From Polaribacter aestuariivivens (lineage in GTDB: Bacteria; Bacteroidota; Bacteroidia; Flavobacteriales; Flavobacteriaceae): 64,000 nt of DNA. The notes below the pieces were generated by a model that saw nothing but the letters and a program-made list of their open reading frames with translations, was not told where the DNA came from and ran no database searches. The stretch lies in contig NZ_VANR01000003.1 of assembly GCF_005885675.1 (NCBI RefSeq), positions 310,001 through 374,000 on the forward strand, read 5' to 3'. The position numbers were made by a program, and so were the translations under genes. Of this stretch, positions 26,988 through 36,636 are shown piece after piece; position 1 is the stretch's first letter, and every line of letters starts with the position of its first letter.

Positions 26988-29825
26988 ATGCCTTTTTACA
27001 AAAACATAAAAAATTACATTTTATTTCTTTCGATTATTGCCCTAATTTCTTGCGGAAATAACAAGAATAATAAAATTGATTTGTCTGGCGAATGGAGTTT
27101 TAAAATCGATTCTTTAGATAGAGGAGTTGCTGAAAAATGGTTTTCTAATGATTTTTCTGAAACAGTGAAACTTCCTGGATCAATGACAGAAAATGACAAG
27201 GGAAAAGAAGTTACAGCAGAAACTGTTTGGACAGGGAGTATGTGGAATGACAGTTTGTGGTACAAAGACCCAAAGATGGAAAAATATAGACAAAAAGGAA
27301 ACACAAAAGTTTCGTTTTGGCTAACTCCAAAAAAACATTACGTTGGTGCTGCTTGGTATAAAAAAGAAGTAGAAATTCCAGAAGATTGGAAAAATCAAGA
27401 GATACATTTATTTCTAGAAAGAGTTCATTGGGAATCTACATTGTGGGTAGATGATATAGAAGTGAGTACACAAAATAGTTTAGGTACAGCACACAATTAC
27501 AACTTAACACGTTTTTTAACTCCAGGAAAACACATGTTATCTATAAGAATTGATAATCGTGTAAAAGATATAGATGTTGGTATAGATGCACATAGTGTTT
27601 CAGATAACACACAAAGTAATTGGAATGGTATTATTGGTGATATGAATTTAATTGCAATACCAAAAATATCAGTTGGTAATGTAAAGATGTATCCAAATGT
27701 CGCAGACAAAAATGTAAAAGCAGAAATTCAACTTGAGAATAGTTTCAAAGACGAACAAAAAGTTCAACTTATTTTACAAGCAAAAGAAAAATCAGCCATA
27801 GGAAATTCTATAGAGGTTTTTGAAAAAGAAATTACGATAAATGGTGATGATAACATTACAGTAAATTATAATATGGGAGACAATCCAAAACTTTGGGACG
27901 AATTTAATCCTAACGTTTATGAGATGGAAATTACTGTAAAATCTAAAAACATAGAACATTCTAAAACTATCGATTTTGGAATGCGAGACTTCAAAGTAAA
28001 TGGTAAGCAATTTTCTATAAATGATAGACCTGTATTTTTAAGAGGAACATTAGAATGCGCCATTTTTCCACTAACAGGTTATCCACCAACAAATGTAGAT
28101 GAGTGGAAACGTATTTACAAAACAATTAAAAAACACGGTTTAAACCACATGCGTTTTCATTCTTGGTGTCCACCAGAAGCTGCCTTTATTGCTGCAGATG
28201 AAGAAGGAGTTTATTTACAAGTAGAAGCTTCTGCTTGGACAAAAATTGGTGATGGAGATCAAATTGATAAATGGTTATATAAAGAAGGTGAAGATATTAT
28301 AAATGCTTATGGTAATCATCCATCTTTTGTAATGATGGCATATGGAAACGAGCCTAGTGGAAAAAATCATGTGAGTTATTTAAAAGACTATGTTGAGCAC
28401 TTCAAAAATTTAGACAACAGAAGAATGTACACGAGTGCTGCTGGTTGGGCATATTTAGATAATATGGATTATTACAATCATTTTCAGGCAAGAATCCAAA
28501 AATGGAATCAAAATCTGAACAGTATTATCAATGCAAAAGCACCGCAAACGGAGTTCGACTATAGTAATATTATCAACAGAACTCCAATGCCATATGTAAG
28601 TCATGAAATTGGTCAATGGTGTGTGTATCCTAACTTCGAAGAAATGTCTAAATATACAGGTGTTTTACAGCCTAAAAACTTCGAAATTTTTAAAGAAACA
28701 TTAGAAGAAAATGGCATGGGCGATTTATCTAAGCAATTTTTAATGGCTTCAGGTAAACTACAAGCACTGTGTTACAAAGCAGATATTGAAGCTTCTTTAA
28801 GAACAAAAAATATGGCCGGTTTTCAACTTTTAGATTTACACGACTTTCCTGGACAAGGAACAGCTTTAGTTGGTGTTTTAGATCCTTTCTGGGATGAAAA
28901 AGGATATATTTCTCCAGAAGAATTTAGAGCATTTAGTGGTCAAACAGTTCCTTTGGCACGTTTTGCAAAAAGAACATTTCAAAACACAGATACCTTAAAT
29001 GTAAAAGTTGAATTAGCTCATTTTGGAGAAAACATGTTAAAAGATGTTACTCCAACTTGGAAAATTACAGATGTTAAAAATGAAGTATTTGCAGAAGGAA
29101 ATTTAGATAAAAAAGATATAGAAATTGGAAACGGAATTCAATTAGGTGAAATTAATTTACCACTTTCAAAAGTTGATAAAGCTAAGAAGTTAATCCTTTC
29201 TGTAGGTGTAAATGAATTTCAAAACACTTGGGATTTTTGGGTATATCCAAATGAAACACCTACAATTTCCAATGAAAACACAGTTAAAGTTGTAGATAAA
29301 TTAGATGTAAATACAATTAATTATCTTCAAAATGGAGGTAATGTGTTATTCAACATCACAAAAGGAGACATTGCAAGTGGCAAAGGTGGAGATATTGGTA
29401 TTGGTTTTTCTAGTATTTTTTGGAATACCTCATGGACCAATGGACAAAAACCTCATACGCTTGGTATTTTGTGTGATCCTGAAAATCCTGCACTGACAGA
29501 TTTTCCAACAGAATATCATTCTAACTGGCAATGGTGGGATGCTATGACAAATTCAAATGCTATTATCTTAGATGATTTACCTCAATTAACACCAATTGTG
29601 AGAGTTGTAGACGATTGGTTTAAAAATAGAAGATTAGGCTTAGTGTTTGAAGCAAAAATAGGTAAAGGAAAACTAATCATGTCTGGTATAGATTTACATA
29701 CAAATATTGATGAAAGATTAGAGGCAAAACAACTGTTATACAGTTTAAAGAAATATATGACAAGTGAAGATTTTAATCCAGAAACTGTTGTGGAAATAAA
29801 TCAGATTAACTCTTTATTAAAATAA
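26988..29825 (+). CDS. GH2-family lipoprotein glycosidase (paralogue 1)
   Basis: 945 residues from the ATG at 26988, chosen because it opens a short lipoprotein signal (C22 in ALISCGNN); an in-frame ATG 63 bp upstream lies inside the previous gene. GH2 layout: sugar-binding jellyroll about 31-240, immunoglobulin-like domain about 245-340, barrel about 345-620. Acid/base is E455 in MAYGNEPSG and nucleophile E540 in YVSHEIGQW; RFHSWCPPEAAF near 389-400 is a barrel signature shared with the second paralogue. An extra C-terminal region (about 640-945) ends in a beta-rich part with WQWWDAM. Likely a beta-galactosidase or related exo-enzyme in the periplasm; the true sugar is unproven. Confidence 0.82.
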   Translation: MPFYKNIKNYILFLSIIALISCGNNKNNKIDLSGEWSFKIDSLDRGVAEKWFSNDFSETVKLPGSMTENDKGKEVTAETVWTGSMWNDSLWYKDPKMEKYRQKGNTKVSFWLTPKKHYVGAAWYKKEVEIPEDWKNQEIHLFLERVHWESTLWVDDIEVSTQNSLGTAHNYNLTRFLTPGKHMLSIRIDNRVKDIDVGIDAHSVSDNTQSNWNGIIGDMNLIAIPKISVGNVKMYPNVADKNVKAEIQLENSFKDEQKVQLILQAKEKSAIGNSIEVFEKEITINGDDNITVNYNMGDNPKLWDEFNPNVYEMEITVKSKNIEHSKTIDFGMRDFKVNGKQFSINDRPVFLRGTLECAIFPLTGYPPTNVDEWKRIYKTIKKHGLNHMRFHSWCPPEAAFIAADEEGVYLQVEASAWTKIGDGDQIDKWLYKEGEDIINAYGNHPSFVMMAYGNEPSGKNHVSYLKDYVEHFKNLDNRRMYTSAAGWAYLDNMDYYNHFQARIQKWNQNLNSIINAKAPQTEFDYSNIINRTPMPYVSHEIGQWCVYPNFEEMSKYTGVLQPKNFEIFKETLEENGMGDLSKQFLMASGKLQALCYKADIEASLRTKNMAGFQLLDLHDFPGQGTALVGVLDPFWDEKGYISPEEFRAFSGQTVPLARFAKRTFQNTDTLNVKVELAHFGENMLKDVTPTWKITDVKNEVFAEGNLDKKDIEIGNGIQLGEINLPLSKVDKAKKLILSVGVNEFQNTWDFWVYPNETPTISNENTVKVVDKLDVNTINYLQNGGNVLFNITKGDIASGKGGDIGIGFSSIFWNTSWTNGQKPHTLGILCDPENPALTDFPTEYHSNWQWWDAMTNSNAIILDDLPQLTPIVRVVDDWFKNRRLGLVFEAKIGKGKLIMSGIDLHTNIDERLEAKQLLYSLKKYMTSEDFNPETVVEINQINSLLK

Positions 29826-29876
29826 AAACATAAAAGGTCAACCAAACCAAAATATTAAAAATTTAAAATTACTATT

Positions 29877-32800
29877 ATGAAAACAGTTAAAGCTTGGAGA
29901 GAAAAAGTGGTAATACCCACTTACGAAGTAGGCACACCTGAAAAATATCCAGTTTTTTTAGAAAAACGAGTATATCAAGCAAGTAGTGGAGCAGTATATC
30001 CACATCCTGTAATCGAGAAAATTAGCGACACCAAAGTAGATAAAGAATGGAACGCTATTTATATAGAAAATGAATATATAAAAGTGATGGTTTTACCAGA
30101 ATTAGGAGGTAGAATTCAAATGGCTTACGATAAGGTAAGAGAGCGTCATTTTGTGTATTACAATCACGTGATTAAACCTGCTTTAGTTGGGTTAACAGGT
30201 CCTTGGATTTCTGGTGGAATCGAATTTAACTGGCCACAACATCACAGACCAAGTACTTACGACCCAACAGATTCTAATATAGAAGAAAATGCAGATGGTA
30301 GTATTACTGTTTGGGTAAGTGAATTAGAAAGAATGTTCCGTACAAAAGGAATGGCTGGTTTTACATTGCATCCAGACAAAGCATATATAGAAATTAAAGC
30401 ACAATTATATAATAGAACTCCACATCCACAAACTTTTTTATGGTGGGCAAATCCTGCAGTGGCAGTAAACGACCATTATCAATCTGTGTTTCCACCAGAT
30501 GTTAATGCAGTTTTTGATCATGGAAAACGAGATGTTTCAGAATTTCCAATTGCAAAAGGAGAATATTATAAAGTAGATTATTCACCAGGCACAGATATTT
30601 CCAACTATAAGAACATTCCTGTACCAACAAGTTATATGGCAATTACATCTAAATATGACTTTGTTGGTGGTTACGAAAATGATTCTAAAGGAGGTTTGTT
30701 ACATGTTGCAGATCATAATGTTTCACCAGGGAAAAAACAATGGACTTGGGGTAATGGAGATTTTGGTAAAGCTTGGGATAGAAATTTAACAGACGAAGAT
30801 GGGCCATATATCGAATTAATGTGTGGTGTTTATACAGACAACCAACCAGATTTTTCTTGGATGCATCCTTATGAAGAAAAAAGCTTCAAGCAATATTTTA
30901 TGCCATACTACAATGTGGGTGTTGTAAAAAATGCTACAAAAGAAGCGTTGGTAAACTTAGAAATTAAAGATGGAAAAGCTTTAGTAAAAGTTTATGTGAC
31001 GTCAACTTATAATGATGGTAAAATCACGCTAAAAGGTAAAAATGGAGTCTTGTTTGAAGAGGTTTTGAATCTTTCTCCTAAAAAGGGTTTCGAAAAGTTG
31101 ATAGAGATCAATGGCTCAAAATTTGATGATTTAAAAATAACTGTTGCAGATAAAAATGGAAACACTTTAGTTGCTTGGGAAACAGATAAAGATATTGAAA
31201 CAGAAATTCCAGAAGCAGCAAAAGCAGCAAAAGCACCAAGTGAAATAGAAACTGTAGAAGGTTTGTTTTTACAAGGTTTACATTTAGAACAATACAGGCA
31301 TGCGACTTTTAATGCAACAGATTATTATGAAGAAGCGTTAAAAAGAAGCCCTAAAGATGTAAGATGTAATAATGCAATGGGCTTATTATTATTAAGAAAA
31401 GGACAATTAGAAAGAGCCGTTTCTTATTTTGATACAGCAATTAGCACATTAACGAATCACAATCCAAATCCTTATGATGGTGAAGCATATTTTAACAGAG
31501 GAATTACACTAAATTTCTTAGGTAAAAAAGATGAAGCATATGCAAGTTTCTTTAAAGGATGTTGGAATGCACAATGGCAAGATGCAGGATATTTTAACTT
31601 GGCACAAATAGATACTTTTAGAGGTGATTTAGATAAAGCTTTAGATTTAATTGATAGAGCTCTAATTAAAAACTGGCACAATCACAAAGCAAGACATTTA
31701 AAAGTAATTATTTTAAGAAAATTAGGCAAAACAGAAGAAACTAATCAACTTATAAAGGACTCTTTAGCAATTGATAATTTTAACTTCGGAGTTTTATACG
31801 AGCGCTATTTAATTTCTGGTAAAGAAGAAGATTTACAGCAGTTTAAAGAAATCATTAGAGGTTATGCACATAATTATAATGAGTTCTCTTTAGATTATGC
31901 AATGGCTGGTCAATTTGATGAAGCAATTTCTTTATTAAAAGTTTTTACGGAAGAGAACAAAGAGGTATACCCAATGGTATATTACTTTATGGGTTGGTAT
32001 TATGATCAAAAAGGAGATAGTACAAATGCATTAGAATGTTATAAAAAAGCATCTCAAATGTCAGACAAATACTGTTTCCCAAATAAAATAGAAGAAGTTT
32101 TAGCATTACAAGCTGCTACAAAAGCAAATCCAAAAGATTGTAAAGCTTTCTATTACTTAGGAAACTTTTGGTATGCAAACAGACAATATGATGAAGCACA
32201 AACTTGCTGGGAAACATCTGTAAAATTAAACGATAGTTTTGCAATTACACATCGTAATTTGGCGTTGTTATACTTCAACAAAACCAATCAAAGAGATTTA
32301 GCACAAAAACATTTAGAAAAAGCATTTTCTTTAGACAATACAGATGCAAGATTATTAATGGAGTTAGATCAGTTCTATAAAAAAGTAAACGTTTCTGTAG
32401 AAGAACGTCTGGCTTTATTAGAAAAACATATTGATTTAACAAACTCAAGAGACGATTTATATTTGGAGTTAATTACTCTAAATAATTTAAAAGGAGATTT
32501 TGAAACAGCAAAATCACTCATAGAAAAACGTCAATTTCATCCTTGGGAAGGAGGTGAAGGAAAGGTACCATTTCAGTATTTAACTACGCAAGTAGAGTTG
32601 GCTAAAAAGCACATCAACTTACACAATTTCGAAGAAGCAATAGAGCTTTTAATGGATGCTAAAACTTTTCCTCATAATTTAGGTGAAGGAAAGCTGCAAG
32701 GAACTGTAGAAAATGATATCGATTATTGGTTAGGTTGTGCTCACGAAGGTCTTGGAAACAAAGAAAAAGCAACTGAATTTTTCACAAAAGCTTCTATTGG

Positions 32801-33179
32801 TTTAAGCGATCCAAGTCCTGCAATATTTTATAACGACCAACAACCAGATAAAATATTTTACCAAGGTTTGGCTTTGCAAAAACTAGGTAATGAAAAAGAA
32901 GCAAATATTCGTTTTAATAAGCTTTTAGAATATGGTAAAGAGCATTGTGAAGACGATGTAAAGCTAGATTACTTTGCGATTTCATTACCAGATTTATTAA
33001 TATGGGAAGAAGATTTAAATGTCATAAACCAAATCCATTGTGATTATTTAGTTGGTTTAGGTCAATTAGGTTTGGGCAATCAAGAAGAAGCAACAGCAGC
33101 TTTCGAAAAAGTTAAAGAAACAAATTTAACACACATGCCAGCTCACATTCACAGTAAAATGGTTTCAGTTTTAAACTAA
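29877..33179 (+). CDS. Cytoplasmic DUF5107 (mutarotase-like) and TPR protein
   Basis: 1100-residue protein with no signal peptide. The first 340 residues form a DUF5107-type domain with a galactose-mutarotase-like start (VMVLPELGGRIQMAYDKV near 73-90; GGIEFNWPQHH near 117-127; FLWWANPAV near 188). The rest, about 455-1095, is TPR repeats (e.g. CNNAMGLLLLRKGQLERAVSYFDTA; CKAFYYLGNFWYANRQYDEAQTCWE). Proteins of this type recur in sugar-utilisation loci of Bacteroidota. Catalytic identity is not established; it may act on an intracellular sugar or oligosaccharide made by the operon. It follows the GH2 gene by 51 bp and precedes a sulfatase by 10 bp. Confidence 0.78.
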   Translation: MKTVKAWREKVVIPTYEVGTPEKYPVFLEKRVYQASSGAVYPHPVIEKISDTKVDKEWNAIYIENEYIKVMVLPELGGRIQMAYDKVRERHFVYYNHVIKPALVGLTGPWISGGIEFNWPQHHRPSTYDPTDSNIEENADGSITVWVSELERMFRTKGMAGFTLHPDKAYIEIKAQLYNRTPHPQTFLWWANPAVAVNDHYQSVFPPDVNAVFDHGKRDVSEFPIAKGEYYKVDYSPGTDISNYKNIPVPTSYMAITSKYDFVGGYENDSKGGLLHVADHNVSPGKKQWTWGNGDFGKAWDRNLTDEDGPYIELMCGVYTDNQPDFSWMHPYEEKSFKQYFMPYYNVGVVKNATKEALVNLEIKDGKALVKVYVTSTYNDGKITLKGKNGVLFEEVLNLSPKKGFEKLIEINGSKFDDLKITVADKNGNTLVAWETDKDIETEIPEAAKAAKAPSEIETVEGLFLQGLHLEQYRHATFNATDYYEEALKRSPKDVRCNNAMGLLLLRKGQLERAVSYFDTAISTLTNHNPNPYDGEAYFNRGITLNFLGKKDEAYASFFKGCWNAQWQDAGYFNLAQIDTFRGDLDKALDLIDRALIKNWHNHKARHLKVIILRKLGKTEETNQLIKDSLAIDNFNFGVLYERYLISGKEEDLQQFKEIIRGYAHNYNEFSLDYAMAGQFDEAISLLKVFTEENKEVYPMVYYFMGWYYDQKGDSTNALECYKKASQMSDKYCFPNKIEEVLALQAATKANPKDCKAFYYLGNFWYANRQYDEAQTCWETSVKLNDSFAITHRNLALLYFNKTNQRDLAQKHLEKAFSLDNTDARLLMELDQFYKKVNVSVEERLALLEKHIDLTNSRDDLYLELITLNNLKGDFETAKSLIEKRQFHPWEGGEGKVPFQYLTTQVELAKKHINLHNFEEAIELLMDAKTFPHNLGEGKLQGTVENDIDYWLGCAHEGLGNKEKATEFFTKASIGLSDPSPAIFYNDQQPDKIFYQGLALQKLGNEKEANIRFNKLLEYGKEHCEDDVKLDYFAISLPDLLIWEEDLNVINQIHCDYLVGLGQLGLGNQEEATAAFEKVKETNLTHMPAHIHSKMVSVLN

Positions 33180-33189
33180 AAAAATAATT

Positions 33190-34695
33190 TTGATAAAAAA
33201 ACTTAAAAATATTACCTTTTTAACACTGATGCTAATTCCGTTTTTAGCATCTAGTCAAAATTCAAAACCCAACATTGTAATTATTTATGTTGACGATTTG
33301 GGTTATGGTGATATTGGTGTAAATGGAGCAATTGGTGTAAAAACACCAAACGTAGACGAACTCGCAAAAAACGGATTAAATTTTACAGATGCGCACAGTT
33401 CTGCTTCAACGTGTACACCTTCTCGTTATTCTTTATTAACAGGAAGTTATGCATTTAGAAATAATGCTGCAATTTTAGAAGGCGATGCTCCATTAATTAT
33501 CGATACCAAAAAAGAAACCTTACCAAAAATGCTACAAAAAGCTGGTTACAAAACTGGTGTAGTTGGTAAATGGCACTTAGGTTTAGGAAATGGAAAAATA
33601 GATTGGAACAATAGGATAGATTTAGGTCCAAAAGAAGTAGGTTTTGATTATAGTTTTTTAATTCCTGCAACTGGAGATAGAGTTCCAACCGTATTTTTAG
33701 AAAATCAGAGAGTCGTAAACTCAAATCCAAACGATCCAATTACGGTAAGTTATGGAGCTAGAATTGATGGTGGTTATCCTTTAGGAAGAGAAAATCCAGA
33801 GATGTTAAAAATGCATACAGATCCTTATCATCAAGGAGCTATTACAAACGGAATTAGCAGAATTGGTCATATGAAAGGTGGTAAAGAAGCACTTTGGATC
33901 GATGAAAAAATACCATTTGTTTTATCTGAAAAAGCAACATCTTTTATTGCTGAAGAAAAAGATAATCCATTTTTTCTGTATTTCTCTTTGCATGATATTC
34001 ATCAACCAAGAATTGCCAATATAAAATTTGTAGAAAGTAGCACAATGGGTCCAAGAGGAGATGTTATTGCACAAATGGATTGGTGTGTTGGAGAAATAAC
34101 AAAAGCGCTTAAAAAACAAAATGTATTAGAAAATACATTAATCATTTTTACTAGTGATAATGGTCCAATTTTAGACGATGGATATTTAGATTATGCCATT
34201 GAACTTCTTGGAGAACATAAACCTGGAGGAACATATAGAGGTGCAAAATACTCTGTTTATGAAGCAGGAACAAGAATGCCAACAATTGTACATTGGCCAG
34301 CAAAAGTACAACCAGGCAAAAGTGACGCTTTATTGTCTCAAGTAGATTTATATGCTTCGTTAGCAAGTCTAGTAAATCAAAAAATTGAAAAAGAAGCAGC
34401 TCCAGACAGTGAAAATCATATAGATGCTTGGTTAGGAAAATCTAAAAAAGGACGAGAATTCCTTTTGGAGGAAGCTTTTACGTATGGATTAAGAATGGGA
34501 AATTGGAAATACATCAAGCCAAAAAACAAACCAGTTCCAGGTTGGATTACTCAAAAGTTTGTAGATCCAGGTTTTAGAAAAGAAATTCAGTTATTTAATT
34601 TAGATAAAGATCCATCAGAAGAAAATAACATTGCCGAAAATCACCCAGAAATCATCAAAAAAATGGAGCAAAAACTCCAAGAAATTTTAAAATAA
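33190..34695 (+). CDS. Secreted S1-family sulfatase
   Basis: 501 residues; the signal peptide ends near residue 22 (FLASSQN). Metal ligands D35 and D36 lie in YVDDLGYGD, and the formylglycine motif is CTPSRYSLLTG with C75. KWHLGLG (about 127-133) and FTSDNGPILDDGYLDY (about 320-335) are typical of arylsulfatase-like enzymes; a barrel-closing RGAKYSVYEAGTRMPTIVHWP follows. The frame has no ATG early enough; TTG at 33190 is the best start, since the next methionine would cut the signal peptide. It overlaps the next sulfatase by one base (TAATG). Soluble periplasmic or outer-surface location. Confidence 0.9.
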   Translation: MIKKLKNITFLTLMLIPFLASSQNSKPNIVIIYVDDLGYGDIGVNGAIGVKTPNVDELAKNGLNFTDAHSSASTCTPSRYSLLTGSYAFRNNAAILEGDAPLIIDTKKETLPKMLQKAGYKTGVVGKWHLGLGNGKIDWNNRIDLGPKEVGFDYSFLIPATGDRVPTVFLENQRVVNSNPNDPITVSYGARIDGGYPLGRENPEMLKMHTDPYHQGAITNGISRIGHMKGGKEALWIDEKIPFVLSEKATSFIAEEKDNPFFLYFSLHDIHQPRIANIKFVESSTMGPRGDVIAQMDWCVGEITKALKKQNVLENTLIIFTSDNGPILDDGYLDYAIELLGEHKPGGTYRGAKYSVYEAGTRMPTIVHWPAKVQPGKSDALLSQVDLYASLASLVNQKIEKEAAPDSENHIDAWLGKSKKGREFLLEEAFTYGLRMGNWKYIKPKNKPVPGWITQKFVDPGFRKEIQLFNLDKDPSEENNIAENHPEIIKKMEQKLQEILK

Positions 34696-36581
34696 TGATA
34701 TCAAAATCTACTAGAATAATAGTTTTTTTCTTGCTCCTCATAGTAAGTAGTTTTTCTGCTCAAGAAAAGCCAAATATTCTATGGATTACAATTGAAGATA
34801 CTTCACCTCAGTTTATAGGTTGTTATGGCAATGAAAATGCAAGTACGCCAAATATAGATAAGTTAGCAGAAGAAGGAATCCGTTTTACAAATGCATTTTC
34901 TACAGGAACTGTTTGTTCACCAAGTAGATCTGCAATAATTACAGGAGTGCCGCCGTATAAAATGGGAAGTGGTAATCATAGAAGCAATTACCCTATTCCA
35001 GCTTTTATAAAGGGTTTTCCATATTATTTAAAACAACAAGGTTATTATACTACCAATAATTATAAAACGGATTATAATATTGCAAATGAAAAAGATTTTA
35101 TAAACGAAGCGTGGAACGAAAGTTCTAACAAAGCCACTTGGCGAGATAAAAATGAAAATCAACCTTTTTTTTCTGTGTTTAACTTCCCAGAATCACATCA
35201 ATCAAGAACCATGTCAATGTCTTATGATTGGTATGTGAAAAATGTTTGGAATCATTTACCAGAAGAAGATAAAATTGCAGACAGTGCCTTTGAGATGCCC
35301 CCTATTTATAAAGATTCTCCAGAAATGCGAAAGCATTTTGCAAGAGTTTATAATTCGATAAAATTAACAGACAATCGAATTGGAGATTTACTTGATAAAT
35401 TAAAGGAAGATGGTCTAATGGAAAGTACCATTATTTTCTTTTTTGCAGATCATGGAGAAGGAATGCCAAGAGGAAAAACAAACGGAATAAATTATGGCTA
35501 CAGAGTGCCTTTTATCATAAAATTTCCAGAAAAATTCAAGCATCTTTCTCCTTGGGGAAAAGAAGGGACAGTTTCTGATGAATTGATAAATTTTGAGGAC
35601 TTAGCATCAACCATTATAAATCTTGCTGGAGGAAAATCGCCAGAATATTTAAAAGGTAGAAACTTAATTGGTGAAAATAGAAACAAAGAAAGAAATCACC
35701 TATTACTTTCTACAGACAGAGCAGATAATGGACCAGATTTAACAAGAACTATTACAGATGGTCGTTTTGTATATTCTAGAAATTTTATGCCTTTTATGCC
35801 AGAAATGCGTTACATAAATTATTTGGAAATTGCAGATATTACTCAGCAAATGCGAAAAGATTTTAAGAATAAACAATTAAATTCTTTACAGAAAAGTCTT
35901 TTTGCTACGCGTCCAATTGAAGTGCTTTATGACATTGAAAATGATATTTGGGAAACAGAAAACTTAGTTGAAAATCCATCGTACAAGAATGTTTTGGTGA
36001 AAATGAGAAAACAACTAAACAAGGCTGTTTTAAAAGCTAGAGATATACATTTTGTACCAGAATATGAGATTGGTTTGATATCTAAGAACACAACGCCATA
36101 CAAGTATAGAATGGATGACAAAAATTATCCTTTTAAAAAAATATACGAAGCAGCTTTATTATCTGGTAAAAAAGAAGAAAAAGTTGTAAAAAAACAGCTT
36201 AAGCTATTAAAAAGTGACAACAAAATTATAAGATATTGGGCAGTTATTGGGCTGATGAGTCAAGATGTAAATACCATCAAAACACATAAGAAAGAACTTT
36301 TAAGTGCGTTAGAAGATTCATATCCGCCAGTAAAAATAACTTCGGCAGCTATTCTATATGAGAATTTTCAAGATAAAAAAGCAGAAGAAATACTTATTAA
36401 ATACAGTAAAAGCGATGATTCTGAATTGGCTTTAATGACCATAAATTATCTGTTGTATATAGAAAACAAGAAACCGTTTTTAGAAACTATAAAAGCAGTA
36501 TGTAAAAAAACAAATCATCCGTATAAAGTGCAAGCAGCTTGTAGCGATTTTTTAACAATTACAGAAACATCAAAAAAGTAA
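34695..36581 (+). CDS. Secreted S1-family sulfatase with HEAT-like C-terminal region
   Basis: 628 residues, signal peptide to about residue 22 (VSSFSAQEKP). Formylglycine motif CSPSRSAIITGVPPYKMG with C74. The usual paired Asp of the first metal motif reads Glu34-Asp35 (WITIEDTSPQF), a pattern known in some S1 sulfatases. FFADHGEGMPRGK near 253-265 supplies the second metal ligands. From about 500 on the chain is helical with HEAT-like repeats (DNKIIRYWAVIGLMSQD, SYPPVKITSAAILYENF), an unusual addition that may bind the polymer or another protein. Its ATG overlaps the stop of the previous sulfatase, so the two are translated together and may act in sequence. Confidence 0.88.
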   Translation: MISKSTRIIVFFLLLIVSSFSAQEKPNILWITIEDTSPQFIGCYGNENASTPNIDKLAEEGIRFTNAFSTGTVCSPSRSAIITGVPPYKMGSGNHRSNYPIPAFIKGFPYYLKQQGYYTTNNYKTDYNIANEKDFINEAWNESSNKATWRDKNENQPFFSVFNFPESHQSRTMSMSYDWYVKNVWNHLPEEDKIADSAFEMPPIYKDSPEMRKHFARVYNSIKLTDNRIGDLLDKLKEDGLMESTIIFFFADHGEGMPRGKTNGINYGYRVPFIIKFPEKFKHLSPWGKEGTVSDELINFEDLASTIINLAGGKSPEYLKGRNLIGENRNKERNHLLLSTDRADNGPDLTRTITDGRFVYSRNFMPFMPEMRYINYLEIADITQQMRKDFKNKQLNSLQKSLFATRPIEVLYDIENDIWETENLVENPSYKNVLVKMRKQLNKAVLKARDIHFVPEYEIGLISKNTTPYKYRMDDKNYPFKKIYEAALLSGKKEEKVVKKQLKLLKSDNKIIRYWAVIGLMSQDVNTIKTHKKELLSALEDSYPPVKITSAAILYENFQDKKAEEILIKYSKSDDSELALMTINYLLYIENKKPFLETIKAVCKKTNHPYKVQAACSDFLTITETSKK

Positions 36582-36636
36582 ATAGAGAAAAAATTAAATA
36601 ACTTTAAAAATTAATTTAAAGTTAAAAAACAGAAAC

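Noticed and set aside
36582..36636. Separate promoter before the GH30 gene at 36637
   Set aside because: The 55-bp gap holds no TAnnTTTG box or regulon motif; it is more simply part of the long operon.
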